Source of the DNA: Segatella copri
Lineage (GTDB): Bacteria; Bacteroidota; Bacteroidia; Bacteroidales; Bacteroidaceae
DNA: 64,000 nt
Direction: 5' to 3'
Assembly (NCBI RefSeq): GCF_015074785.1
Contig: NZ_CP042464.1
Coordinates: 62,001-126,000 of the forward strand
Below the pieces are notes generated by a model that ran no database searches, had not been told where the DNA came from, and saw only the letters and a list, made by a program, of their open reading frames with translations. The translations under genes and the position numbers were made by a program. Positions 16,243-25,329 of this stretch are shown here, one piece after another (the stretch's first letter is position 1; each line of letters opens with the position of its first letter).

Positions 16243-16782
16243 GTGGAAAAGTTATCCGATATCTCTCTCGTCACGAAGGTGGTGATGCTTCATGACCGCA
16301 AGTCGTTCGACCTGCTGGTCAGGAAGTATCAGTCACCCATTCGTGGGTTCTTCCTGCGGCAGACGCTGGGGGATGCGCAGCTGAGTGACGACTTGGCTCA
16401 GGATACCTTTGTCAAGGCATATACCCATCTGTCCGGTTTCAGGGGTACAGCCTCTTTCTCCACCTGGCTCTACCGCATCGCCTATAATGTATGGTATGAT
16501 TATACCCGCAGTCATAAGGAGACGCAGGACATCGATACGCCTGCCGTTTCCAGTAAGAATGCACAGGGTGCCCATGCCGGATTGAAGATGGATTTGCTCA
16601 AGGCATTACAGATATTGAGTGAAAATGAACGTACATGCATCACGCTGCAGCTGATGGATGGACTCTCTATAGATAAGATTGCAGAGGTGACGGGAATGGC
16701 GCAAGGCACCATTAAGTCGCATCTCTCTCGAGGAAAACAGAAACTTGCAAGTTACTTAAAACAGAATGGTTATGACCGATAA
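16243..16782 (+). CDS. ECF-type RNA polymerase sigma factor
   Basis: A 179-residue sigma-70 family factor with only regions 2 and 4. Region 2 covers about residues 20-95 (LVRKYQSPIRGFFLRQT, LAQDTFVKAYTHLSGFRGTA, FSTWLYRIAYNVWYDY). Region 4 covers about 120-175 (LQILSENERTCITLQLMDGL and then IAEVTGMAQGTIKSHLSRGK). The start is a GTG at 16243, since no better-placed ATG exists in frame. It overlaps the next gene by 17 bp, a typical arrangement of an ECF sigma with its cognate regulator. Confidence 0.92.
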   Translation: MEKLSDISLVTKVVMLHDRKSFDLLVRKYQSPIRGFFLRQTLGDAQLSDDLAQDTFVKAYTHLSGFRGTASFSTWLYRIAYNVWYDYTRSHKETQDIDTPAVSSKNAQGAHAGLKMDLLKALQILSENERTCITLQLMDGLSIDKIAEVTGMAQGTIKSHLSRGKQKLASYLKQNGYDR

Positions 16783-17224
16783 GATAAATGATAAGGAGTT
16801 GGAGAGCATGAAAGGGGAACCGTTGAACCCTCAGGATGAAGAACTCTTGCAGATGTTCTTTTCCGATTGCCAGATGTCAGAGATTCCTGATGACGGATTC
16901 TCCGACAGGGTGATGCAGGCTTTGCCGGCTTTACCCGAAACTGATACTGCGATGTCGCTGGTTAAGCGCCAGCGTCTGGAACATTTATGGACTGCAGTCT
17001 GTGTGGCAGCAGGCATCATCATAGCAGTAGTCTGTCAGGGATGGGAGCAGATACAGGGGTGGCTTTTCTCTATGAAGATAGATTTCCTCCTCTCCGGCTC
17101 GCGTGCGCTTACGTATTTGGCAGATTCCATCGCCCACTCTCAGAATCTCCTGATGGTGCTGGCTGGCATCGTTGTCCTCATCATGGTTTGGGGATATAAT
17201 GAACTGGCTGATGCGCGTCAGTAG
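16766..17224 (+). CDS. DUF5056-like membrane protein, possible anti-sigma partner
   Basis: A 152-residue protein that overlaps the sigma gene by 17 bp (an ATG at 16772 would reduce this to 11 bp). The N-terminal cytoplasmic part has the pattern DEELLQMFFSDCQMSEIPDDGFSDRVMQALP, which matches the DUF5056 family found after sigma factors in Bacteroidales. Hydrophobic helices lie at about residues 72-90, 95-112 and 125-145. There is no zinc-binding anti-sigma HxxxCxxC motif. Coupling to the sigma gene suggests it restrains or senses for that sigma; this is inferred from position only. Confidence 0.7.
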   Translation: MVMTDKINDKELESMKGEPLNPQDEELLQMFFSDCQMSEIPDDGFSDRVMQALPALPETDTAMSLVKRQRLEHLWTAVCVAAGIIIAVVCQGWEQIQGWLFSMKIDFLLSGSRALTYLADSIAHSQNLLMVLAGIVVLIMVWGYNELADARQ

Positions 17225-17259
17225 GCTTCTTCCCTGATATCAATTGTATGAATGATCAA

Positions 17260-17311
17260 CTCTTTCTATTAGCAGAATAGTTTTTAGTGCTAATAGAAAG
17301 AGTTTTTTATT
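17260..17311 (+). terminator. strong terminator after the sigma operon
   Basis: The 15-bp perfect arms CTCTTTCTATTAGCA (17260-17274) and TGCTAATAGAAAGAG (17288-17302) are followed by TTTTTTATT. Confidence 0.85.
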
Positions 17312-17345
17312 ACTATAAATATCATCTTTATGCTCTTTAATTCTC

Positions 17346-17451
17346 CGTTCATCGACGCTGAACGGACATTCAACGTCGCTGAACGTACATTCAACGTCGC
17401 TGAACGGACATTCAGCGTCGATGAACGAAGATTTAATATTGCTGAATATAG
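17346..17451. repeat. 21-bp tandem array with inverted ends
   Basis: Four full units of 21 bp from 17356 (first unit CGCTGAACGGACATTCAACG plus T) and a partial fifth lie between convergent genes. The 17-bp arms CGTTCATCGACGCTGAA (17346-17362) and TTCAGCGTCGATGAACG (17411-17427) are perfect inverted repeats that enclose it. A 66-codon frame through it (17330-17530) encodes heptapeptides of the type AERTFNV, probably by chance of the period. Confidence 0.8.
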
Positions 17452-17510
17452 AAAAACAAATAGGTGCTGCTACTTTTTCAGTAGAGCACCTATGCTTATG
17501 ATATCGGTTT

Positions 17511-19493
17511 CTAAAACAATTTATAGGTAGTGCGTAGCACTTTGAACTCGGTTCGGCGGTTCAGCTGGTTGCAGATTTCCTGATGCTCCTTGCTCTGCTT
17601 CAGGATAAATTCTTCGCTGAGCACATCGCCTTCCTTGAGCCAAGGATACTTCTCGGTGAGTTTCTTGCGCACATTCTTCGGCTTCTCCTTGCCGTAGCCC
17701 ACAGGGGTGAGGCGCTCTTTCTCTATGCCGTGTTTTATCAGATAGTCTACTACCGATTGGGCGCGGCGCTGAGACAGATGCTTGTTATATTCGCTGTTTC
17801 CCTTGTAGTCGCAATGGGCGCTGAGTTCGATGGTAACGTGCGGGTTCTCTTTCAGCAGCGTTACCAGCTGGTCAAGGGCTGTTGTGCTGGCTTCGGTAAG
17901 GGTTGCCTTGTCGAAATCGTAGAAGATGTTGTCGATGAGTACAGGGGCTGTGATGGAAGCCAGCGGGAACTGGAGCACGTATTCCTTACTCTCTTTAGCC
18001 GAATCAACCCGAAGTTCTTCCTTGTGGTTGAGGTAGCCTTTGCAGGATGCCATCACCAGGTAGTCGACATGCGGATTGATAGGGAGGACAAACGAACCGT
18101 CGCCCTTGACGGATAGTTTCCTGTTCGTTCCGTCGTTGCCTACGATTCTCACCTCTGCGGCAGGCAGTTCATAACCGTCTTTCTCGTAAACCCATCCCTT
18201 CATTGTGGTAACAATCTCCGGATTCTCGAAGGAGTAGATATGATCGTAGCCTCTTCCGTCTTTTCTGTTAGAGCAGAAGAAGCCCTGGTTGTGGAGACCC
18301 TCGAAAGTCATTCCGAAGTCATCGGCTTCTGTATTCAGCGGATAGCCGGGGTGGGTGAGTTCATATTTCCGGGTGATGGAATTCACTTTGGCGATATAGA
18401 TGTCGAGTCCGCCCATTCCCACATGACCGTTGCTGCTGAAGTAAAAGTCGCCGTTAGGACGGAAGGTAGGGAACATCTCATCGCCTGGGGTGTTGATTGG
18501 TTCTCCCAGGTTCTCTACACCGCCCAGTCCGGCAGGAGTGATGCGCACTCGCCAGATGTCGAGACCGCCCTTTCCGCCCGGCATGTCTGATACGAAATAG
18601 AGCCATTCGCCATCAGGGGAGATGGCTGGATGGGCAAAACAACTGAGTGTATCTTTGCTGATTTCCAGATTTGTAGGCTTGCTCCAGGCTGCATCTGAGC
18701 GGTTGGAGGTTACTATCTGGGCTAAGCGGGGCGAAGTGGGATCGGTGGTACACTGGGTGAGGTACATCTGCTTGCCGTCTGGGGTAAAGCAGCATGCGCC
18801 CTCTTCGTAGTCGGTGTTGAGACCGGTTCCGATGGCTTCCGGCTTGCTCCATTTGCCTTTGTCGTTCTTTTCAGAGAAGAAGATGTCGGCAGATTTCGTT
18901 CCCGTCACTCCGTTCAGGTCGCTGCCCTGGGCTTCGTTACGGGTTGAGGTGAAATAGAGCTGACTGCAGTCATCGCTGAGGAACATCGGCGAATAGTCGT
19001 CTCTTCGGGAGTTGAAAACATCCATCCGCTTTACCTTGTACCGGCTTCCTTCCTTCTTCCAGACTGGGGCTTTTCGTGCCGATTCGAGTCCGTTCTTTAC
19101 CAGCACATTGTCGGGCATGGAATCGAGCAGGAATTCGAATTCCTTGGCTGCCTGTCTGTAACTTCCGTTCTTCAGGAGAAGCCGGGCGTAAGCCAGGCGG
19201 TCGTTGAGGTCTGCCTGCTTGTATCGGATGGCGTTGCTGTAGGCAGCCAGTGCCTTCGGCGTACTGTTGATTTTATCATAGCAGCGTGCCATCTTTAGAG
19301 CCACCTTGCCTCGGGCAGCCCGCTCTTTGGTAGGTGTCTTGGTGTACACCTTTTTATATTGGGTTGCCGCATCGAAGTATTCGCCTAAAGAAAGATGCTT
19401 GTCTGCTTTCTTCAGGTTCTGTTCAATGCCGCAACTTATCAGAAAGAGGCAGCTGATTGCTGTTATGATTTGATAAAGTCTTATTTGTTTCAT
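17511..19493 (-). CDS. porE: PorE-like type IX secretion outer-membrane lipoprotein (TPR / beta-propeller / CRD / OmpA)
   Basis: A 660-residue lipoprotein with signal and lipobox (LISC, Cys 21). Domains in order: TPR helices (about 30-130, with SLGEYFDAATQYKKVY), a PD40/WD40-like propeller (about 160-430, repeats such as PMFLSDDCSQLYFTSTRNE, ISPDGEWLYFVSD and FRPNGDFYFSSNG), a carboxypeptidase-regulatory domain (about 440-500) and a C-terminal OmpA peptidoglycan-binding domain (about 540-655, with SAHCDYKGNSEYNKHLSQRR). This exact order is that of PorE of the type IX secretion system, which anchors the machine to peptidoglycan. It lies 6 bp after topB, and the two are probably cotranscribed. 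Confidence 0.8.
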   Translation of the reverse strand: MKQIRLYQIITAISCLFLISCGIEQNLKKADKHLSLGEYFDAATQYKKVYTKTPTKERAARGKVALKMARCYDKINSTPKALAAYSNAIRYKQADLNDRLAYARLLLKNGSYRQAAKEFEFLLDSMPDNVLVKNGLESARKAPVWKKEGSRYKVKRMDVFNSRRDDYSPMFLSDDCSQLYFTSTRNEAQGSDLNGVTGTKSADIFFSEKNDKGKWSKPEAIGTGLNTDYEEGACCFTPDGKQMYLTQCTTDPTSPRLAQIVTSNRSDAAWSKPTNLEISKDTLSCFAHPAISPDGEWLYFVSDMPGGKGGLDIWRVRITPAGLGGVENLGEPINTPGDEMFPTFRPNGDFYFSSNGHVGMGGLDIYIAKVNSITRKYELTHPGYPLNTEADDFGMTFEGLHNQGFFCSNRKDGRGYDHIYSFENPEIVTTMKGWVYEKDGYELPAAEVRIVGNDGTNRKLSVKGDGSFVLPINPHVDYLVMASCKGYLNHKEELRVDSAKESKEYVLQFPLASITAPVLIDNIFYDFDKATLTEASTTALDQLVTLLKENPHVTIELSAHCDYKGNSEYNKHLSQRRAQSVVDYLIKHGIEKERLTPVGYGKEKPKNVRKKLTEKYPWLKEGDVLSEEFILKQSKEHQEICNQLNRRTEFKVLRTTYKLF

Positions 19494-19499
19494 ATTGAT

Positions 19500-21659
19500 T
19501 TACATCTGTGAGAATGGCTGGCGATATTGGCAGCCTGCCTTCCAGTTGCTGCAGCCATAGGCGGTCTTGCCCTTGATGATGACGCCCTTGCCGCAGAGCG
19601 GACATGGTTTGCCAACCATTGGGTCGGCAGCTGGAGCTGGCTGAGCAGGGGCATTCTGAGAATCTGTATTCTGTGCTGCAGCCTTATCGGCTTTCTTGGC
19701 TGGAGCTTTCTTGGCAGCTGGTTTCTTGGCAGCCGGTTTCTTCTTGAGGTCTTCCTCTGTCATGATGGTCACTCTCCGGTTGCTGTTGTCTGACAACACA
19801 TCGATGACTATCTTGTTGATCTGTTCTTTCAGTCCGTTGATGAAGTCGGCAGGATCGTAGGTCTTGTGCTCGATGTCGCGGAGTTTCTTCTCCCAGATAC
19901 CGGTCAGTTCGCAACTCTTCAGCAGTTCCTCATGGATGGTGTCAATGAGTTCGATGCCTGTCGGGGTTGCCATCAGATTCTTGCGTTGGCGACGGATGTA
20001 GTGGCGCTTGAAGAGGGTCTCGATGATGCCGGCACGGGAGGATGGTCGGCCGATTCCGTTCTCCTTGAGCGCCGCACGAAGTTCTTCGTCTTCTACGAAT
20101 TTACCGGCTGTCTCCATCGCACGCAGCAGGGTTGCCTCGGTATAATACTTAGGTGGCGTGGTCCACTTCTCCGTCAGGGTAGGCTGATGGTCTCCCGATT
20201 CGCCTTTTGTGAAGGATGGGAGGGTTCTTTCTTCTACCACTTCCTTCTTGGCACCGTTTCCGGAGTCTGCATTTCCGTTGGCGTTATCTGAAGCATCATC
20301 GTCATCTGCATTCTTTACATCCTTGGCATAGACTACTCGCCAGCCTGGTTCGAGAATCTCCTTACCGCTCACCTTGAACTCTATCTTTTCCGGTTTCGGT
20401 CCGTCTTCGTTGATTACCTCGCCCAAAACTGTGGTGGTGGAGAATTTACAATCCGGATAGAACACGCTGATGAAGCGCTTGGCGATGAGATCATACACGT
20501 TTGCCTCCATATCGGTGAGTCCGGTTGGCGGAACACCGGTTGGGATGATGGCGTGGTGGTCGGTTACCTTGCTATTATCGAAAACCTTCTTGCTCTTCGG
20601 CAATTTCTTGCTGATTGTTGCGAGCTGCTGGATGAGCGGGAGGTATTTCTGCTGACTCATGATCTTTGCCTGACTTACTCCGTTCAGAATCTGCGGACAT
20701 TTCGGATAGATATCGTCGGTCAGGAACTGGGTATCTACACGAGGATAAGTGGTGTACTTCTTCTCGTAGAGACTCTGGATGAGCTTCAGCGTAATATCGG
20801 CAGAGTAGGCAAACTTCTTGTTGCAATCCACCTGCAGCGAGGTGAGGTCGTAGAGATGAGGTGGCGCCTCGTTTCCCTTCTTCTTACTTACATCGGTAAC
20901 GGTGAAGGGTTTGCCGGCGATGGTGCTGAAAGCCTTCTCGCCTTCCTCCTTGCTGGTAAACTTGCCGCTGGTGGCGGTAAACTGGGTGTCGCGGTAGATG
21001 GTGGCGAGTACCCAGTAAGGTTCGGAAACGAAGTTGTCGATTTCCTTCTGGCGGTTTACGATGAGGGCAAGGGTAGGGGTCTGCACCCGGCCGATGCTGA
21101 GCACCTGTCGGTTCTGACCGTATTTCAATGTGTAAAGTCGGGTGGCGTTCATGCCGAGAATCCAGTCGCCGATGGCACGGGAAAGTCCGGCTAGATAGAG
21201 TGACTGATATTCCCCCTGGTCTTTCAGTTCCTGGAAGCCCTGCTTGATGGCTTCATCGGTCATGGACGAAATCCACAGTCTCTTGACGGGGCATTTTGCC
21301 TGTGCCTTCTGCATCACCCATCTCTGGATAAGCTCTCCTTCCTGTCCGGCGTCACCGCAGTTGATGATGCTGTCGGCAGCCTGCATCAGTTTCTCGATGG
21401 TAGCAAACTGCTTCTTGATGCCTTCATCGTTGATGAGCTTGATACCGAAACGCTGTGGAATCATCGGCAACGCCGAAAGGCTCCAATGCTTCCACATCGG
21501 AGTATAATCATCCGGTTCCTTCAGCTCACAAAGGTGGCCGAAGGTCCATGTTACTTGGTAACCATTACCTTCCATATAACCGTCGCGTGCCGTGGTAGCC
21601 CCGATGATTCGGGCGATATCCTTAGCCACACTCGGTTTCTCTGCTATACAAACTATCAT
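19500..21659 (-). CDS. topB: DNA topoisomerase III (type IA)
   Basis: Relaxes and decatenates DNA through a transient covalent tyrosine link. Toprim motifs are IAEKPSVAKDIARIIGA at the N-terminus and GDAGQEGELIQRW near residue 105. The active-site tyrosine is in KYTTYPRVDTQFLTDDIYP (about residue 310). Later motifs include DHHAIIPTG and IGRPSSRAGIIETLFKR. A lysine/alanine-rich stretch (KKPAAKKPAAKKAPAKK) leads to one C4 zinc ribbon (CPLCGKGV to CSNWKAGC). Length 719 residues. A -7 box (TACCTTTG on the minus strand, 21682-21689) lies just upstream. Confidence 0.93.
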   Translation of the reverse strand: MIVCIAEKPSVAKDIARIIGATTARDGYMEGNGYQVTWTFGHLCELKEPDDYTPMWKHWSLSALPMIPQRFGIKLINDEGIKKQFATIEKLMQAADSIINCGDAGQEGELIQRWVMQKAQAKCPVKRLWISSMTDEAIKQGFQELKDQGEYQSLYLAGLSRAIGDWILGMNATRLYTLKYGQNRQVLSIGRVQTPTLALIVNRQKEIDNFVSEPYWVLATIYRDTQFTATSGKFTSKEEGEKAFSTIAGKPFTVTDVSKKKGNEAPPHLYDLTSLQVDCNKKFAYSADITLKLIQSLYEKKYTTYPRVDTQFLTDDIYPKCPQILNGVSQAKIMSQQKYLPLIQQLATISKKLPKSKKVFDNSKVTDHHAIIPTGVPPTGLTDMEANVYDLIAKRFISVFYPDCKFSTTTVLGEVINEDGPKPEKIEFKVSGKEILEPGWRVVYAKDVKNADDDDASDNANGNADSGNGAKKEVVEERTLPSFTKGESGDHQPTLTEKWTTPPKYYTEATLLRAMETAGKFVEDEELRAALKENGIGRPSSRAGIIETLFKRHYIRRQRKNLMATPTGIELIDTIHEELLKSCELTGIWEKKLRDIEHKTYDPADFINGLKEQINKIVIDVLSDNSNRRVTIMTEEDLKKKPAAKKPAAKKAPAKKADKAAAQNTDSQNAPAQPAPAADPMVGKPCPLCGKGVIIKGKTAYGCSNWKAGCQYRQPFSQM

Positions 21660-21750
21660 GTTTTATTCTAATTTCTGTTTGCAAAGGTACAATAAAATAA
21701 TGAGATAGCCATCATTTCGCCTCCTTTTTCTCATGGCAGGGAATAAAAAA

Positions 21751-21778
21751 GCCCTGTAAGGCTTGGGCCTTACAGGGC
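21751..21778. terminator. terminator after carB
   Basis: GCCCTGTAAGG pairs with CCTTACAGGGC (11 bp) around a 6-nt loop, with A6 on one side and TATTTT on the other. It serves carB on the minus strand. Confidence 0.75.
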
Positions 21779-21803
21779 GTATTTTATATAAATCCGCGTG
21801 CGA

Positions 21804-24800
21804 TTACTCGTACTCCTGCCAGCTCTTAATCTGAAGCTGATCCTGGCTCAATGTGCAGAATGCCTCGATGAAGGCGGAAGCCAGACGGGCATTGGTGATC
21901 AGAGGAATGTTGTGGTCGATGGCGCCACGACGGATTCTGTAACCATTGGTCAACTCACGCTTGGTGTGATTCTTAGGGATGTTGACGATGAGGTCGAACT
22001 TGTGGTCGGCAATCATCTGCATCACGTTAGGAAGATCCTTGTGGTCCTCATCAGGCCATCCTACGGCTGTAGCCTTCACGTTGTTCTCGTTCAGGAACTT
22101 CGCTGTACCGGCTGTAGCGTAGATGGTGTAACCATTCTTTACCAGCGCCTGGGCTGCGTCGAGCAGAGAAGCCTTCTCCTTAGCACCACCGCTTGAAAGC
22201 ATGATGCCCTTGTCCTTTGAAGGAATCTTGTAGCCGGTGGCAATCAAAGAGTTGAGCAATGCCTCCTCGAAAGTATCACCCATACAGCCTACCTCACCGG
22301 TAGAACTCATATCCACACCCAAAACTGGGTCGGCGTTCTGCAAGCGGGCGAATGAGAACTGGGATGCCTTCACACCCATACGGTCGATATCGAAGGCAGA
22401 CTTGTCTGGCTTCTGATATGGAGCATCGAGCATGATGCGGGTAGCTGTCTCGATGAAGTTGCGCTTCAATACCTTGCTCACGAATGGGAATGAACGGGAT
22501 GCACGGAGGTTACACTCGATCACCTTCACATCGCGACCCTTAGCCAAGTACTGGATATTGAAAGGACCCGAGATGTTGAGCTCCTTGGCGATGGCACGTG
22601 AAATCTTCTTGATCTGACGGGCTGTAGCGAAGGAAATCTGCTGAGCTGGGAAGGTCATGGTGGCGTCACCTGAGTGAACACCTGCATACTCTACGTGCTC
22701 TGAAATACCATACTCTACAATCTCACCATTCTGGGCAACACCGTCGAACTCAATCTCGTTGGTCTCGGTCATGAACTGAGAGATAACCACTGGGTACTCC
22801 TTAGAAACCTCAGAAGCTGCCTCCAGGAAGCGACGCAACTCATCATCATTGTGGCAAACGTTCATGGCTGCACCAGAAAGAACGTAAGATGGACGAACGA
22901 GAACAGGATAGCCTACCTCGTCGATGAACTTCTGAACATCCTCCATTGATGTGAGGGCGCTCCACTTAGGCTGGTCGATACCGAGCTTATCGAGCATGGC
23001 AGAGAACTTACCGCGGTTCTCGGCACGGTCGATGTTGACAGGAGATGTACCCAGGATTGGCACAGACTGGCGATGGAGCTTCATAGCCAGGTTGTTTGGA
23101 ATCTGACCACCTACAGAAACAATCACACCACGTGGTGACTCCAGGTCGATGACATCGAGTACACGCTCGAATGAAAGCTCATCGAAGTAGAGACGGTCGC
23201 ACATATCGTAGTCGGTAGATACGGTCTCCGGGTTGTAGTTGATCATGATTGACTTGTAACCCAACTTGCGGGCTGTGTTGATGGCGTTTACTGAACACCA
23301 GTCGAACTCTACAGAAGAACCGATGCGGTAAGCACCAGAACCGAGAACGATGACAGACTTCTCGTTCTTGTAGTAGTTGATGTCGTAACCCTCTACAGCG
23401 TAAGTCATGTAGAGATAGTTGGTAAGGTCAGGATGCTCGCTAGCCACAGTAGGGATGCGCTTTACGGCAGGAAGAATGTTCAGCTTCTTGCGCTGGGCAC
23501 GAACTGCGAGCACCTCCTTCTCCATGTTTGTGTTCTGAGTCTTCAATACGAAGCGGCCAATCTGGAAGTCAGAGAAGCCCAATACCTTAGCCTCGCGCAA
23601 TACCTCGGCTGGAATCTCCTCCAGAGTATTATATTCAGAAAGCTTGTGCTTGTAATCTACGATATTCTTCATGCGCTCGATGAACCAAGGGTCAATCTTG
23701 GTCAACTCCTCGATGCGCTCGATGGTGTAGCCTTCCTCCAGAGCCTGGGCAATGGCGAAGATACGGAGGTCGGTAGGGTTAGAAAGTTCCTCATCCAGGT
23801 TTTCGAACTTGGTATGGTCGTTGCCTACGAAACCGTGCATTCCCTGACCAATCATACGGAGACCCTTCTGGAGCATCTCCTCGAATGAGCGGCCGATAGA
23901 CATGATTTCGCCTACAGACTTCATGGAAGAACCAATCTTGCGGCTTACACCGGCAAACTTGGTAAGGTCCCAACGAGGAATCTTGCAGATCATATAGTCG
24001 AGTGATGGAGCCACATAAGCTGAGTTAGGAGTACCCATCTCGCCAATCTGGTCGAGTGTATAACCGAGGGCAATCTTGGCAGCAACGAAGGCGAGCGGAT
24101 AACCGGTAGCCTTAGATGCGAGGGCTGAAGAACGGCTCAAGCGAGCGTTGATCTCGATGATACGGTAGTCGTTGGTCTCTGCATTGAAAGCATACTGGAT
24201 GTTGCACTCACCCACGATGTTGAGGTGACGGACGCACTTCACGGCGATGTCCTGCAACATCTTCACCTGCTCGTCGGTAAGAGAACAGGTAGGAGCCACC
24301 ACGATAGACTCACCCGTGTGGATACCCAGTGGGTCGAAGTTTTCCATAGAGGCAACGGTGAAGCAACGGTCGTTAGCATCACGGATGCACTCGAACTCAA
24401 TCTCCTTCCATCCCTTCAGGCTCTCCTCAACGAGTACCTGAGGTGCGAAAGTGAAGGCAGATTCAGCAATCTCCTTGAACTCCTCTTCGGTCTTGCAGAC
24501 ACCAGAACCGAGACCACCCAGCGCGTAGGCAGAACGGATCATGATAGGGTAGCCGATGTTGCGTGCCGCAGCCACAGCCTCCTCCATGTTCTCGCAAGCG
24601 TGGCTTACTGGAACCTTGAGGTCAACCTTGTTAAGCTCCTTTACGAAGAGGTCGCGGTCTTCTGTGTTCATGATTGCCTCTACCGAAGTACCCAACACAT
24701 CCACACCGTACTCCTTGAGCACACCGTTGAGGTAAAGTTCTGTACCAACGTTCAAACCCGTCTGTCCACCCCAAGCCAGCATGATGCCGTCTGGGCGCTC

Positions 24801-25037
24801 CTTCTTGATAATTTCAGTTACAAAAAAAGGTGTCACCGGCAAGAAATAAACCTTGTCAGCAATACCTTCACTTGTCTGAATTGTAGCAACGTTTGGATTA
24901 ATGAGGACGGAACTAATACCCTCCTCGCGCAAAGCCTTGAGAGCCTGCGAACCGGAATAGTCAAACTCACCTGCCTGGCCGATCTTCAAAGCACCGGAAC
25001 CCAGAACGAGGACTTTCTTAAGCTGTTTCTTCATCAT
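21804..25037 (-). CDS. carB: carbamoyl phosphate synthase large subunit
   Basis: Makes carbamoyl phosphate from ammonia, bicarbonate and two ATP for arginine and pyrimidine synthesis. The 1,077-residue protein has the two homologous ATP-grasp halves (VLVLGSGALKIGQAGEFDYS at the start and VIVLGSGAYRIGSSVEFDW near residue 565), and a C-terminal methylglyoxal-synthase-like allosteric domain (about 940-1070, with SLLDAAQALVKNGYTIYATAGT). The partner carA is not in the window. It is transcribed alone from a good promoter at 25145-25176, with a leader of about 100 nt. Confidence 0.97.
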   Translation of the reverse strand: MMKKQLKKVLVLGSGALKIGQAGEFDYSGSQALKALREEGISSVLINPNVATIQTSEGIADKVYFLPVTPFFVTEIIKKERPDGIMLAWGGQTGLNVGTELYLNGVLKEYGVDVLGTSVEAIMNTEDRDLFVKELNKVDLKVPVSHACENMEEAVAAARNIGYPIMIRSAYALGGLGSGVCKTEEEFKEIAESAFTFAPQVLVEESLKGWKEIEFECIRDANDRCFTVASMENFDPLGIHTGESIVVAPTCSLTDEQVKMLQDIAVKCVRHLNIVGECNIQYAFNAETNDYRIIEINARLSRSSALASKATGYPLAFVAAKIALGYTLDQIGEMGTPNSAYVAPSLDYMICKIPRWDLTKFAGVSRKIGSSMKSVGEIMSIGRSFEEMLQKGLRMIGQGMHGFVGNDHTKFENLDEELSNPTDLRIFAIAQALEEGYTIERIEELTKIDPWFIERMKNIVDYKHKLSEYNTLEEIPAEVLREAKVLGFSDFQIGRFVLKTQNTNMEKEVLAVRAQRKKLNILPAVKRIPTVASEHPDLTNYLYMTYAVEGYDINYYKNEKSVIVLGSGAYRIGSSVEFDWCSVNAINTARKLGYKSIMINYNPETVSTDYDMCDRLYFDELSFERVLDVIDLESPRGVIVSVGGQIPNNLAMKLHRQSVPILGTSPVNIDRAENRGKFSAMLDKLGIDQPKWSALTSMEDVQKFIDEVGYPVLVRPSYVLSGAAMNVCHNDDELRRFLEAASEVSKEYPVVISQFMTETNEIEFDGVAQNGEIVEYGISEHVEYAGVHSGDATMTFPAQQISFATARQIKKISRAIAKELNISGPFNIQYLAKGRDVKVIECNLRASRSFPFVSKVLKRNFIETATRIMLDAPYQKPDKSAFDIDRMGVKASQFSFARLQNADPVLGVDMSSTGEVGCMGDTFEEALLNSLIATGYKIPSKDKGIMLSSGGAKEKASLLDAAQALVKNGYTIYATAGTAKFLNENNVKATAVGWPDEDHKDLPNVMQMIADHKFDLIVNIPKNHTKRELTNGYRIRRGAIDHNIPLITNARLASAFIEAFCTLSQDQLQIKSWQEYE

Positions 25038-25144
25038 TATATATAACTATAAGTTTGTTCTTTATATGTCTTGTTATTTATGTTTTTAGCAACTAAACTG
25101 CATTTGGCTTAGTTCACAAATGGTAGACACACTATTTTGGGATG

Positions 25145-25176
25145 CAAAGTTACGCTATTTATTTGATTATTCCAAA
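25145..25176 (-). promoter_or_regulatory. promoter of carB
   Basis: On the minus strand TTTG (25173-25176), 20 nt, then TAACTTTG (25145-25152). It implies a 5' leader of roughly 100 nt before the carB ATG. Confidence 0.7.
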
Positions 25177-25238
25177 TTTTCTGCAAATCTTTACAGTTAA
25201 ATAACATCAATTATTATTATTTCTTCTCTAGAAAGTCG

Positions 25239-25266
25239 TATTTTTGCAATTATTTTGTTACTTTTG
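25239..25266 (+). promoter_or_regulatory. candidate promoter region of lutABC
   Basis: Two plus-strand -7 boxes, TATTTTTG (25239-25246) and TACTTTTG (25259-25266), precede lutA by 64-90 bp. The -33 boxes are weak. The remaining 290-bp carB-lutA gap is A/T-rich with no other feature seen. Confidence 0.45.
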
Positions 25267-25329
25267 CAGCGACTTTTAGTCATGTAGAAAAAGAATAAAC
25301 AAATAGCAAACAAGATAAATATAACAACA

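Noticed and set aside
17330..17530. 66-codon frame with AERTFNV repeats as a gene
   Set aside because: The frame follows from a 21-bp repeat; no ribosome-binding site or promoter, so it is listed only as a repeat.
20575..21194. DAGQEGE in topB as a broken Toprim motif
   Set aside because: DAGxEGEL is a normal variant in topoisomerase III, so nothing suggests loss of function.
25038..25329. Riboswitch or attenuator in front of carB
   Set aside because: The leader of about 100 nt is A/T-rich and no stable stem or known aptamer pattern was seen.
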